Source: a bacterium (lineage in GTDB: Bacteria; Desulfobacterota; Binatia; Binatales; Binataceae). Taken from it: 64,000 bases of DNA. A program made the translations under genes and the position numbers. The stretch covers positions 1-64,000 of the forward strand of contig JADBKU010000016.1 of the NCBI GenBank assembly GCA_014896235.1, read 5' to 3'. Shown in pieces: positions 56,171 to 64,000 of the stretch. Every line of letters begins with the position of its first letter. Positions within the stretch are counted from its first letter, which is position 1. The notes beneath the pieces were generated by a model. That model was not told the DNA's origin. It made no database searches and saw nothing but the letters and a program-made list of their open reading frames with translations.

Positions 56171-57700
56171 CTACGCAAGTCCGGCGATCCGTTCGAATAA
56201 AGGCCAGTTTATATTTTCGCGCACGACGCTCGCTAGCCTGTCATATTCGGCATCGCGCGAAAACGACGACTTGAACGCCGGCGCGGCGTCGCCGCGCCGC
56301 GATCCGAGCCATGCGAGCATCCGCGCGCGCAAGCGATCGTTGTCGAAAATGCCGTGAATCATCGTTCCAGCGACCGCACCGGCGCGGTCAGCGACCGCGC
56401 CGTCCGCAGCGTTCACGGCAACGGAATTGCGGCGCAGAATTTCAAAGCAAGGTGCGGCGTCGGCGTCGCGCTCGATTCCGCCCATGTGGATTTCATATCC
56501 GGAAATTTCACCGATATCCTCCGGCGACATCCCCGTGAAAACCGACGGCGCGATCGCCCGGGCGCGCACCTGGGCAGTGCGCTTTTCCCGCGCGAAACGG
56601 GTCGCGATCGGCAGAAGCCCGAGCGCCGGCGCCGATTCGACCGCCGCTTCCACGCCGTAAGGATCCTCGATTCGCCGCCCGAGCATCTGGCAACCGCCGC
56701 AAATTCCGATTACCGGCTCGCGCCGCCGCGCGCGAGCCACGACCGCATCGGCGAGGCCTGACGCGCGCATCCATGCGAGATCCGCGACGGTGCTCTTTGT
56801 TCCGGGAATGATCAGCAGATCGGGCGCGCCAATTTCGTCGCCGCGCCGAACGAAACGCACGCAAACGCCACGTTCGTGCTCGAGGGGCAGGAAGTCATCG
56901 TAGTTGGAAATATGCGGAAGTTGAATCACCGCGATATCCAAATCGCCGTTCGCCGCGCGCCGCCCGCGACGATTCTCCAGCGCGACCGAATCCTCATCGG
57001 CAATTTTCAAATCCGCGATAAACGGCGCCACGCCCAGCATCGGAGTGCCGAATCTCTCTTCGAGGTACTCGATTCCCGGCCCCAGCAGCGTCGCATCGCC
57101 GCGAAACTTGTTGATCAGAAAGGCGGCCACGCGCCCGCGATCAGGCGGTTCGAGCAAATCGAGGGTGCCGACAAATTGCGCGAACACACCGCCTCGATCG
57201 ATGTCTCCGACCAGCACCACCGGCGCGTCCGCCACCCGCGCGACGTGCATGTTCACGAGGTCTTGCGAGCGCAGATTGATTTCGGCCGGGCTGCCGGCTC
57301 CTTCGATCACCACGAAATCGTGCGCCGCGCGCAGACGCGCCAGCGCATCGTGAATCACGCGAACCAGTTCCGGCCGCATCGCGTGGTAATCGCGAAAGCT
57401 CATCGACGCCACCGGCCGGCCCATCACGACGACCTGCGAGCGCATCCCCGGTTCCGGTTTGAGCAGGATTGGATTCATCTCTACGGCTGGCGGAATTCCA
57501 GCGGCCTCCGCCTGAACCGCCTGCGCTCGGCCTATCTCGAAGCCGTCAGGCGTGACGAAGGAATTGAGCGCCATGTTTTGCGCCTTGAAAGGGGCGACCG
57601 ACACACCGCAATTACGCAAAATCCGGCAGAAGGCCGCGACGATCAGGCTTTTGCCGACCGACGACGCCGTGCCCTGCACCATCAGGGTGCGCGCGTTCAT
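56171..57700 (-). CDS. cobQ: Cobyric acid synthase
   Basis: 509 residues from ATG 57700. Amidates adenosyl-cobyrinic a,c-diamide at four carboxylates using glutamine. P-loop variant QGTASSVGKSLIVAAFC at the start, the APFKAQNMALNS block, and a class I glutamine amidotransferase domain with the nucleophile Cys in GICGGCQMLG and HGIFDND at the end. The start overlaps the cobB stop (ATGA), so translation is coupled. Confidence 0.95.
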   Translation of the reverse strand: MNARTLMVQGTASSVGKSLIVAAFCRILRNCGVSVAPFKAQNMALNSFVTPDGFEIGRAQAVQAEAAGIPPAVEMNPILLKPEPGMRSQVVVMGRPVASMSFRDYHAMRPELVRVIHDALARLRAAHDFVVIEGAGSPAEINLRSQDLVNMHVARVADAPVVLVGDIDRGGVFAQFVGTLDLLEPPDRGRVAAFLINKFRGDATLLGPGIEYLEERFGTPMLGVAPFIADLKIADEDSVALENRRGRRAANGDLDIAVIQLPHISNYDDFLPLEHERGVCVRFVRRGDEIGAPDLLIIPGTKSTVADLAWMRASGLADAVVARARRREPVIGICGGCQMLGRRIEDPYGVEAAVESAPALGLLPIATRFAREKRTAQVRARAIAPSVFTGMSPEDIGEISGYEIHMGGIERDADAAPCFEILRRNSVAVNAADGAVADRAGAVAGTMIHGIFDNDRLRARMLAWLGSRRGDAAPAFKSSFSRDAEYDRLASVVRENINWPLFERIAGLA

Positions 57701-59094
57701 TGCGACGCAGCCCGGACGCGCGCGGCGGAGCAAGCCTCGACGAATCCAAGGGCGGCTTCTGGATTCGAGGCCCAATGCGCGTGAACATAGCTGGCCAACA
57801 GATTGCCGACCGAGAAGCCCTCGTTAAAACTGTCGCCCCATTTCGGACGGACCGCGTAGGCAAGCTCGATTTCTTTCGGCTCCGGCCGCAGCGCCGAATA
57901 ACGGAATTGATGGCCGCGAAAACGCAGTCCCGGACCTCCAAGTATCGTGGGCCGGCTCGTTTCAACTTCGACATAGCCCAACGCCTGAAGCCGCTCTTGC
58001 ATTACCGCTTCCGCGGGAATCGCGCCGATCATCGGAAAGACGCCGCCGCCGGGAACGCGGATCGCGCGCGCAAAATACATCAGGCCGCCGCACTCCGCGT
58101 ATATCGGCAGGCCGCGCCGCAGCATCGATCCGATCGCCTCCAGCATCGGGCGATTTGCCGCAAGCTCGCGCGCGTGCGCTTCCGGATAACCGCCGCCGAA
58201 ATAAAGACCGTCAACCGCCGGAGGCGCGGCGTCGCGAATCGGGCTGAATGGCAGCAGTTCGGCGCCAAACGCTTCCAACCGGCGCAGGTTGTCGTCGTAG
58301 TAAAAATGAAACGCCTCATCCAGCGCGATTCCAATCCGGCATCGCGGATCGCGCGGACGCGCGCTGAAGCCGGCTCGGATAGCGGAATCGGCAAGCGGCG
58401 GCGCTGAACGGGCGATCGCGGCAATCGCGCCGAGGTCGAGCCATTCCGCGGCGAGGCGCGCGCACGCTTCGATTCGCGCCGCCGGCACATGCGCTTCATC
58501 GGCGCAAAACAACCCTAGATGCCGCTCCGGAAACGCGGCTGCGTCGTCAACGGGCAATCCGCCGAGCACGGGTATTTCGGCGGATGCGGCGCGCAGCAGA
58601 TCCAGATGGCCGCGCCCGCCGATGCGATTGCAGATGACGCCGGCGACTTTCACCGCCGGATCGAAGCGGGCGAAACCATGGGCGACGGCGGCGATCGTGC
58701 GCGCCATCCCGGATGCGTCCGTGACGAGGATCACCGGCGCATCGAGCCATTTCGCAATCTCCGCGGTCGATCCTTCGTCGCTAGCCGGGCTGGCGCCGTC
58801 GAACAGGCCCATCATGCCTTCGATCACCGCGATGTCAGCTTGAGCGGAGCATCGCGCGAAGGTTGCGATGACCGCGTCGCGCCCCATCATCCAGCCGTCG
58901 AGATTTTGCGAAACGCTTCCGGCCGCGCGCGCATGATAGGTCGGATCGAGGTAATCGGGACCGCATTTGAACGCCGCGACGCGCATCCCGCGCGCGCGCA
59001 GCGCCGCGATCAATCCAACGGCCACGGTGGTCTTGCCGGCTCCGCTTCCGGTCGCGCCGATCAAAATCCGCGGCGTGTCGCCCGCGATCGCCAT
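57697..59094 (-). CDS. cobB: Cobyrinic acid a,c-diamide synthase
   Basis: 465 residues: P-loop GATGSGAGKTTVAVGL (residues 13-28), AFKCGPDYLDPTYH, IEGMMGLFDG, then a C-terminal GATase domain with YAECGGLMYFA. Amidates the a and c side chains of cobyrinic acid. Overlaps cobQ by four bases and lies 38 bases after the anti-sigma gene. No cobalamin riboswitch is seen in that short gap. B12 made here is consistent with the B12-dependent mutase at 52545. Confidence 0.95.
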   Translation of the reverse strand: MAIAGDTPRILIGATGSGAGKTTVAVGLIAALRARGMRVAAFKCGPDYLDPTYHARAAGSVSQNLDGWMMGRDAVIATFARCSAQADIAVIEGMMGLFDGASPASDEGSTAEIAKWLDAPVILVTDASGMARTIAAVAHGFARFDPAVKVAGVICNRIGGRGHLDLLRAASAEIPVLGGLPVDDAAAFPERHLGLFCADEAHVPAARIEACARLAAEWLDLGAIAAIARSAPPLADSAIRAGFSARPRDPRCRIGIALDEAFHFYYDDNLRRLEAFGAELLPFSPIRDAAPPAVDGLYFGGGYPEAHARELAANRPMLEAIGSMLRRGLPIYAECGGLMYFARAIRVPGGGVFPMIGAIPAEAVMQERLQALGYVEVETSRPTILGGPGLRFRGHQFRYSALRPEPKEIELAYAVRPKWGDSFNEGFSVGNLLASYVHAHWASNPEAALGFVEACSAARVRAASQ

Positions 59095-59132
59095 TGCATA
59101 ATTCTACGCGATCGCATGGCGCGGCTGAATGT

Positions 59133-59999
59133 TCAGGGAACGCCTTTCAAATACGCCGCGCCGGTCGGCTTGTCCACGCCGCCAGCGGGTTCGAGCGTAA
59201 TGGCGCTGGCGAGCAAACGTTCGCCGACTGGCGGCATCGTGGAGGCGACCGTCGCGCTTCCGTTCGCTCCCGGCGCGAAAACAGCGGCGCGCAACGGCCC
59301 GCTTTTGGCGCCGATCCACCACAATTCGTATTCTTTGCCCGGCGGCGGCGGCGGCAAGCCCGCGACGTGCAACACCGCCTGTCGATCGGCTTCGCTGACC
59401 GCCACGATGCCGGCGGCTCCACGAGCTGGCGCCAGCGGTCCCAGACGAATCACCCGGGCGTCGGGAGCGAGCATCGCCTGCGTCAGCCGTCCGCTGGCGG
59501 AAAGTTTCAGGTGAGCGATCGCCAGTTCGCGCCGCTGATTTTCGTTTTCGACTGCGAGCGCGCGATTCTGGTCGATCAACGCGGCGATCCGGTCCGCGCT
59601 TTGCCGGCGCGTCAATTCCGCATTATTGGCATAGCGGCCGGCGACCACGGCGAGCACGACAGCGGCAGCGGCGGCGACCGCGGTCGCAAACCGCCATCGG
59701 CGAACCGCCGAAGCGCCGCGAGCGGACGACGGAGCGCGCATCGCCTCGGCTGGCGAACCGGAATCCGCCGCCTGCTCGAATTTGAGTCTGCTTTCGAGGC
59801 GGCTCCAAATGCGATCGGCTGACGCCTCGCCCGCCGCATTCATCGCCATCGCGGCCAGCGCCTCGCGGAACTGGCGCAGTTCCGCTTCGCACTCGTCGCA
59901 ACCCGCGGCCAGATGCGCCGCCATCGCGGCGCGCTCTTCGCCCTCCAGGCGGCCGAGCGCTTCGAGCGGCAGAAGATCTTTCAACTGGTCGTGATCCAT
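59133..59999 (-). CDS. Membrane anti-sigma factor (RskA-like)
   Basis: 288 residues: cytoplasmic N-terminus with H29, C34 and C37 (HLAAGCDEC), a zinc-binding type anti-sigma domain, one membrane helix (about residues 103-122), and an extracytoplasmic C-terminal domain ending APGANGSATVASTMPPVGE, of the RskA kind. It lies five bases after the sigma gene and is expected to hold that sigma at the membrane. Confidence 0.88.
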   Translation of the reverse strand: MDHDQLKDLLPLEALGRLEGEERAAMAAHLAAGCDECEAELRQFREALAAMAMNAAGEASADRIWSRLESRLKFEQAADSGSPAEAMRAPSSARGASAVRRWRFATAVAAAAAVVLAVVAGRYANNAELTRRQSADRIAALIDQNRALAVENENQRRELAIAHLKLSASGRLTQAMLAPDARVIRLGPLAPARGAAGIVAVSEADRQAVLHVAGLPPPPPGKEYELWWIGAKSGPLRAAVFAPGANGSATVASTMPPVGERLLASAITLEPAGGVDKPTGAAYLKGVP

Positions 60000-60004
60000 C
60001 GCCG

Positions 60005-60574
60005 CTATCTGCCGAATTGTTGCAGCCCCTCGCGCAATTTCAGCAAAGCGCTCCTGATTCTGCTCTTTACCGTCCCCAACGGCAGCCCGGTTCGTTCCGC
60101 GATAATCGACTGGCTCAAATCCGAAAAATAGGCCAATTCGAGCACCGCGCGTTCGTTCTCATGCAGCGTGGCCATCGCCGCCGCCACGGCGCGCCGACGC
60201 TCCGCGCTGTGCAAATCCGCGACCGGATCGGCGGCGCCATGCGCGCCGGCCTCATCGCCGGCGCGTTCGTGCGCCGACGCGCGGGCGTTTCGCGATCGCA
60301 ATCTGTCGATCGCGCGGCTGCGCACAACGGTCATCAACCAGGCGCCGACCGAACCGCGCGCGCGATCGTAAGTCCCCGCCTGACGCCATACCTGCCAGAG
60401 AACGTCGGCCGCAACCTCCTCGGCGTCGGCCCGTTCGCCCAAGATGCGTTCAGCGACGACCGCAAGCGCATTTCCGTAGCGTTGATGCAAAATACGCAAA
60501 GCCTCGCGATCGCCTGCCGCGACAGCGCGCACTACCGCCTCGTCTGTAGGTTCGGCAGAAGGAGGCTTACTCAC
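60005..60574 (-). CDS. ECF-type RNA polymerase sigma factor (SigK-like)
   Basis: 189 residues: sigma region 2 (AGDREALRILHQRYGNALAVVAERILGERADAEEVAADVLWQVW in pieces, with RARGSVGAWLMTVVRSRAIDRLR) and region 4 (ERRRAVAAAMATLHENERAVLELAYF and SQSIIAERTGLPLGTVKSRIRSALLKLRE). Controls extracytoplasmic stress genes, and is probably autoregulated. The first gene of a minus-strand run with anti-sigma, cobB, cobQ and hemQ. Confidence 0.92.
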   Translation of the reverse strand: MSKPPSAEPTDEAVVRAVAAGDREALRILHQRYGNALAVVAERILGERADAEEVAADVLWQVWRQAGTYDRARGSVGAWLMTVVRSRAIDRLRSRNARASAHERAGDEAGAHGAADPVADLHSAERRRAVAAAMATLHENERAVLELAYFSDLSQSIIAERTGLPLGTVKSRIRSALLKLREGLQQFGR

Positions 60575-60714
60575 GATGCCCTGACAATTCTACGATGGAT
60601 TTCGCTGATTGGATGAGCGCCGCCGCAAATATTTCCCGGTTTGTTCGGGAGCGCCGCAAGCAAGCGGTTGCTGCGCATCAGGGTCGCGACTCTCATCCTG
60701 CGGCAATAACTAAG

Positions 60715-60720
60715 TATAAT
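60715..60720 (+). promoter_or_regulatory. Perfect -10 box ahead of the methyltransferase gene
   Basis: TATAAT at 60715-60720 in an AT-rich stretch (aactaagtataatg) of otherwise GC-rich DNA. No convincing -35 is seen at 17 bases upstream. It would give a leader of about 100 bases for the gene at 60824. Confidence 0.35.
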
Positions 60721-60823
60721 GTCGGCGTACACGCAAGGCCGAAAATCGCCGCGAGCTTGCCCCTCATGCGGCAGATCAATTAAAGCGGATGGGCGGCGAT
60801 CAGCGCCGCCGGAGCAGTTCCCG

Positions 60824-61594
60824 ATGGAATCGAGCGAAACGCCGAAACAGGAATGGAAGGCCGACAATTACGCCCGGCACGCGCATTTTGTGCCGGCCCT
60901 TGGCGCGCCGGTACTCGAACTTTTGGCGCCCCGGCCGGGTGAACGCATCCTTGACCTCGGCTGCGGCGACGGCGTTCTGACCGAAAAGATCGCCGCGGCA
61001 GGCGCTACCGTCGTGGGCGTCGACGCGGCGCCGGAGATGATCGCGGCGGCGCAGGCGCGCGGGCTCGACGCTCGCGTATGCGCCGGCGAAAAGCTGGCGT
61101 TCGCCAGCGAATTCGACGCGGTTTTCTCGAACGCCGCGCTCCATTGGATGAAATCCGCGCCTGACGCGGTAATTGCCGGCGTCAAGCGCGCGCTCAAGCC
61201 GGGCGGGCGCTTTGTCGCCGAAATGGGCGGGCATGGATGCGTCGCCGCGATTATCGTGTCGATCGTCGCGACGCTTGAACGGCGAGGCGTAACCGGCGCA
61301 GCCGCCGGCATCCCATGGTATTTCCCGACGGTAAACGATTATCGCGCCCGCCTTGAGGCGGCCGGATTCCGCGTCGATTACATAGAGCTGATTCCGCGAC
61401 CAACCCCGCTTCCAACCAACATGGCCGGATGGCTGGAATTGTTCGGACAACCCCTGTTCAACCGGCTGCCGCCAAGTGAACGGCAGGACGCGATCGCCGA
61501 AACCGTCGAGCGCCTTAAGCCGGTGTTGTGCGACGAAACCGGACGCTGGACCGGAGATTACATCCGGCTGCGCTTTAAGGCGCATGCTCCATGA
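60824..61594 (+). CDS. Class I SAM-dependent methyltransferase
   Basis: 256 residues from ATG 60824 (GGAG at 60811). SAM-binding motif I ILDLGCGDGVLTEKI, then VVGVDAAPEMIAAAQ, and AALHWMKSAPDAVIAGVKRALKPGGRF, of the trans-aconitate methyltransferase/methyltransferase-11 kind. Substrate unknown. Divergent from the sigma operon. Confidence 0.9.
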   Translation: MESSETPKQEWKADNYARHAHFVPALGAPVLELLAPRPGERILDLGCGDGVLTEKIAAAGATVVGVDAAPEMIAAAQARGLDARVCAGEKLAFASEFDAVFSNAALHWMKSAPDAVIAGVKRALKPGGRFVAEMGGHGCVAAIIVSIVATLERRGVTGAAAGIPWYFPTVNDYRARLEAAGFRVDYIELIPRPTPLPTNMAGWLELFGQPLFNRLPPSERQDAIAETVERLKPVLCDETGRWTGDYIRLRFKAHAP

Positions 61595-61636
61595 ATCACG
61601 GCGCGACCGCTCGACCGGGCGCAACCCCAAACTCGT

Positions 61637-62791
61637 TCAATAGCCGCGCGCAACCTGCCCGATCAGCTCCCGCGCGACCAGCAGCTTCATGATTTGCGCG
61701 GTGCCGTCGCCGATTTCGAGTCCGATTACATCGCGCATCCGCTGCTGATGCGGCAGGTCCATGCTGAAACCGAGATGGCCGTGCAGCAGCAGGCACTGAT
61801 GCAGTACCTTGGCCGCCAACTCGGGCGCCCACCATTTGCATCCGGCGGCCAGCCATCCGTGCGGTTCGCCGCGATCTTTCTTCCAAAGCGCTTCGTAGCA
61901 GAGCAACCGCGCCGCGCGCAGTTGTACCGCCGCTTCCGCAAGCGGAAACGACACTCCTTCAAAACGCGCAAGGCTGCCGCCGAAAGCCTGGCGGTCGGCG
62001 ACATACTTGCAGGTCTCGTCAACGCTCTGTTGCGCGGCGCCGACGCACATCAGGCCAATCAGCGAGCGGCTGAAATCAAATCCCTGCATCACCTGGACGA
62101 AACCCATCCCCTCGTCGCCGACGCGAGAGTCTGCGGGCACGCGCACCGAATCGAAGAATAGCTGACCGCGGCCGATCGCCTTCGAGCCGAGGTCGCGAAA
62201 TCGCGCCCGGCTCACGCCCGGCGATTTCAGATCGACGTAAAACGCGCTGACGCCGCGCGCGCCCTGCTCGATCGTTCCGGTGCGCGCCATCAGCAGGATC
62301 GTGTCCGCCCACGACGCGAACGAGATGGAGCTCTTTTCGCCGTCGAGGATGTAGCTGTCGCCGTCGCGGCGGGCGCTTAGTTTTACGTGCGCCGCGTCGG
62401 AGCCGCCGGAAGGCTCCGTCACGCCCAGCGCAGGCACGATTTCTCCGCTGCAAATCGCGGGCAGATACTCGCGCTTTTGACGCTCGTCGCCGCGAGAGCT
62501 GATGATCGCGCCGACCAGCGCCGAGAGCAGCAGCACGTAGGCGGCGTTGAAGTCATGACGGCCCAGTTCCTCGAACGCGATTCCCAGAGAAACGAAATCC
62601 AGCGACTGGCCGCCGTAAGCCGGATCGACCATCGGCGCGAGCAAGCCCAAAGCGCCGAGCTGGCGCACGACTTCGCGCGGCAAATCCTCATCTTTGTCGC
62701 GCTCCTGATAGTGCGGCGCCAATTCGCGCGCAGCGAATTCCGAAATCGTGCGCCGAAGCAGGTTCTGGTCTTCGGTGAAATTAAAATCCAT
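61637..62791 (-). CDS. Acyl-CoA dehydrogenase with Asp in the base position
   Basis: 384 residues: N-terminal helical, middle and C-terminal domains. Has ALGVTEPSGGSDAAHVKLSA (FAD-binding region) and ends LEIGDGTAQIMKLLVARELIGQ. The usual catalytic Glu of this region (EGTSEI-like) is replaced by D362. Such Asp forms are known among cyclic acyl-CoA dehydrogenases, so an alicyclic or unusual acyl-CoA substrate is possible; this is an inference from one residue. It follows the esterase gene (62816) by 24 bases on the same strand. Confidence 0.88.
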   Translation of the reverse strand: MDFNFTEDQNLLRRTISEFAARELAPHYQERDKDEDLPREVVRQLGALGLLAPMVDPAYGGQSLDFVSLGIAFEELGRHDFNAAYVLLLSALVGAIISSRGDERQKREYLPAICSGEIVPALGVTEPSGGSDAAHVKLSARRDGDSYILDGEKSSISFASWADTILLMARTGTIEQGARGVSAFYVDLKSPGVSRARFRDLGSKAIGRGQLFFDSVRVPADSRVGDEGMGFVQVMQGFDFSRSLIGLMCVGAAQQSVDETCKYVADRQAFGGSLARFEGVSFPLAEAAVQLRAARLLCYEALWKKDRGEPHGWLAAGCKWWAPELAAKVLHQCLLLHGHLGFSMDLPHQQRMRDVIGLEIGDGTAQIMKLLVARELIGQVARGY

Positions 62792-62815
62792 AAATTCTCC
62801 CCGGTATAGCCGCGT

Positions 62816-63892
62816 TCATTTTCCATGCGCGCGCGGCGGCGCGGCGGTTTTCAACGGATGGCGCCGAAAGTAATCCAGCATCGCCGCGGTCCATGGACGC
62901 GGCCAGCGCAGATGCCGCTCGAGGCCGATCATCGCGCCGATCGGATTATGTAAGCCGCCGTTCGGATCCGTCCCGCAAAACGCCTCGCAGTCGCGCGTCA
63001 CGTGCCCTTTGCGATCGATAATCGTATCGGAGACGCTCGCGCCGATCCTTGAAAGATCGCCCTCAAACCGCAGCACGTTCGGACAAATGCCGTCGATATC
63101 GCAGCTATTATGCACCTGGTACACGGCCAGCGCCGGATTGTACACGCGCACTTCGCGATCGCTCGACGGAGGTTTCGCGACCGGAGTTTGCGGACAGGCG
63201 TCGGGCGCCAATTCAAAAGGATCCGGCGCCGAATAAACCGCCGCCGACGCGATTTGCGGACGGTTCAAGCCGTATAGATACGCCATCGACCCGCCATTCG
63301 ACCATCCGGTCAGATAGATCCGGCCGCGATCGACCTTGCCGCTCGCAACCACCGCGTCGATAAAATGATCGATCGCCGCCGCATCGGCGTTTTCCGGATA
63401 ATCGCGTCCGCCAATCTGAACCGCTCCCGCCGGACTCAATTGCCGATACCATACGTCCCATCCGCTCCCGGTACGGTCGGGCCACGAATATTGATGGGTG
63501 GTGTCGCGGCCTTGCGGCGCCAGAAGAATGAATCCGGGTCGCGCCGGATCGTCGCTGACGTTCGCGGTCGCGAGAAGATCGAGCAAATTGGTCGCGTTCC
63601 TTACGCTATCGGCCGTGAACAGCGAAGGATGCAGGTACACCACAAGCGGCAGAGGTTTTGACGCCGAACTTCGCGGCGGCTCGTACAGGCAGGCATAGCG
63701 CGGCGCGCCGCCGGCGTCGCTCCACGGGCCGAGCCTTACGCCATTCGTGCATTTAGGAATGATGCTTTTGATGAATCGCGCGGGTGGATCGCCGAAAGGG
63801 CCGCACGGCTCGCTCGCTCCCCACGCCGCGCCCGTCAAGGCCAGGCACAGCCACACCGCGGCGATCGACCGCCGACGCCATCGCGCGATCAT
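62816..63892 (-). CDS. Secreted alpha/beta hydrolase (poly-3-hydroxybutyrate depolymerase/LpqC-like)
   Basis: 358 residues with signal peptide AAVWLCLALTGAAWG. Nucleophile S198 in LTGWSNGGSMAY; downstream Asp/His are expected near the C-terminal region (PDPF, HVTRD). The N-terminal block YLHPSLFTADSVRNAT, FILLAPQGRD and GSGWDVWYR fits the PHB depolymerase/feruloyl esterase-like family. Paired Cys residues suggest secretion with disulphides. Substrate not known. Confidence 0.82.
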   Translation of the reverse strand: MIARWRRRSIAAVWLCLALTGAAWGASEPCGPFGDPPARFIKSIIPKCTNGVRLGPWSDAGGAPRYACLYEPPRSSASKPLPLVVYLHPSLFTADSVRNATNLLDLLATANVSDDPARPGFILLAPQGRDTTHQYSWPDRTGSGWDVWYRQLSPAGAVQIGGRDYPENADAAAIDHFIDAVVASGKVDRGRIYLTGWSNGGSMAYLYGLNRPQIASAAVYSAPDPFELAPDACPQTPVAKPPSSDREVRVYNPALAVYQVHNSCDIDGICPNVLRFEGDLSRIGASVSDTIIDRKGHVTRDCEAFCGTDPNGGLHNPIGAMIGLERHLRWPRPWTAAMLDYFRRHPLKTAAPPRAHGK

Positions 63893-63914
63893 GGTTCAAA
63901 AGGTTCGGCCGAAT

Positions 63915-64000
63915 CTATTGCGGGCTTTCTTCAAGCGACGCGGGCGCTTGATCCGGCGCGGTCAGTTTCGGAAGCGACGACAGGCCGTTGGCGTTCGGAT
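63915..64000 (-). CDS. C-terminal end of a gene running past the window edge
   Basis: Reverse-strand frame ends NANGLSSLPKLTAPDQAPA and SLEESPQ, stopping at TAG 63917-63915, 22 bases before the esterase start. Only 27 codons visible, so no function can be given. Codon use and position on the same strand support a real gene. Confidence 0.4.
   Translation of the reverse strand, partial: PNANGLSSLPKLTAPDQAPASLEESPQ

Noticed and set aside
59095-59132. Possible cobalamin riboswitch before cobB
   Set aside because: The gap is only 38 bases and has no B12-box-like sequence; cobB appears to be co-transcribed with the sigma/anti-sigma genes.

Overview
The window is high-GC bacterial chromosome with closely packed genes and many ATGA/GTGA/TGATG overlaps. 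The backbone carries LPS-heptose synthesis (hldE), murJ, a heptameric-type HemQ, an archaeal/eukaryal-type ProRS, corrin-ring amidation genes (cobB, cobQ) and much acyl-CoA, cytochrome P450 and luciferase-like (LLM) oxidoreductase chemistry. This suggests a Gram-negative soil- or sediment-type degrader of the former deltaproteobacterial or candidate-phylum kind; Binatota-like is a guess from gene content, not shown by a marker gene.

Layout. 1-2.6 kb: end of an MFS transporter and an overlapping Kelch/Pro-Thr-rich exported protein. 2.6-6.9 kb: a lower-GC array of orphan RHS C-terminal (tip) cassettes, small membrane proteins and RHS-core remnants, with a roughly 1.7-kb tandem duplication, a stand-alone ClpX-type zinc finger and a VapBC pair at its end. 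7.8-11.1 kb: murJ and hldE. 11.4-16.4 kb: two SDRs, a frameshifted HpaB-family flavoenzyme, and a thiolase-like/DUF35 pair. 16.5-24 kb: recN-nadK with two small genes upstream, then nfo-trpS and proS. 24-31 kb: SIMPL protein, peroxiredoxin, VIT1-like carrier, a peptide-type ABC importer without ATPases, AlkA and a secreted protein. 31.4-33.7 kb: a Type II-like restriction-modification pair in AT-richer DNA. 34-40 kb: a response regulator, four LLM oxidoreductases, a GST, a lipoprotein and a SnoaL-like protein. 40.2-41.3 kb: a VapBC45-like pair. 41.4-48.7 kb: SDR, degenerate crotonase, then a TetR-P450-P450-MFS-DUF192 operon behind a clear promoter/operator. 48.9-54.2 kb: biotin-dependent acyl-CoA carboxylase (CT, BC, BCCP) plus methylmalonyl-CoA mutase catalytic chain, the propionyl-CoA to succinyl-CoA route. 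54.3-55.2 kb: pyruvoyl arginine decarboxylase, then a short SelW-like gene whose reading frame contains an in-frame TGA (Cys-x-x-Sec) followed by a SECIS-like hairpin. 55.2-60.6 kb (minus): ECF sigma, anti-sigma, cobB, cobQ, hemQ. 60.8-64 kb: methyltransferase, acyl-CoA dehydrogenase, secreted esterase and the end of one more gene.

The two most notable items are the unannotatable-by-default selenoprotein at 54962-55192 and the decaying RHS toxin/immunity array at 2604-6938. The foreign-looking cargo (RHS array, R-M pair, two toxin-antitoxin pairs) sits in AT-richer islands within the metabolic backbone.
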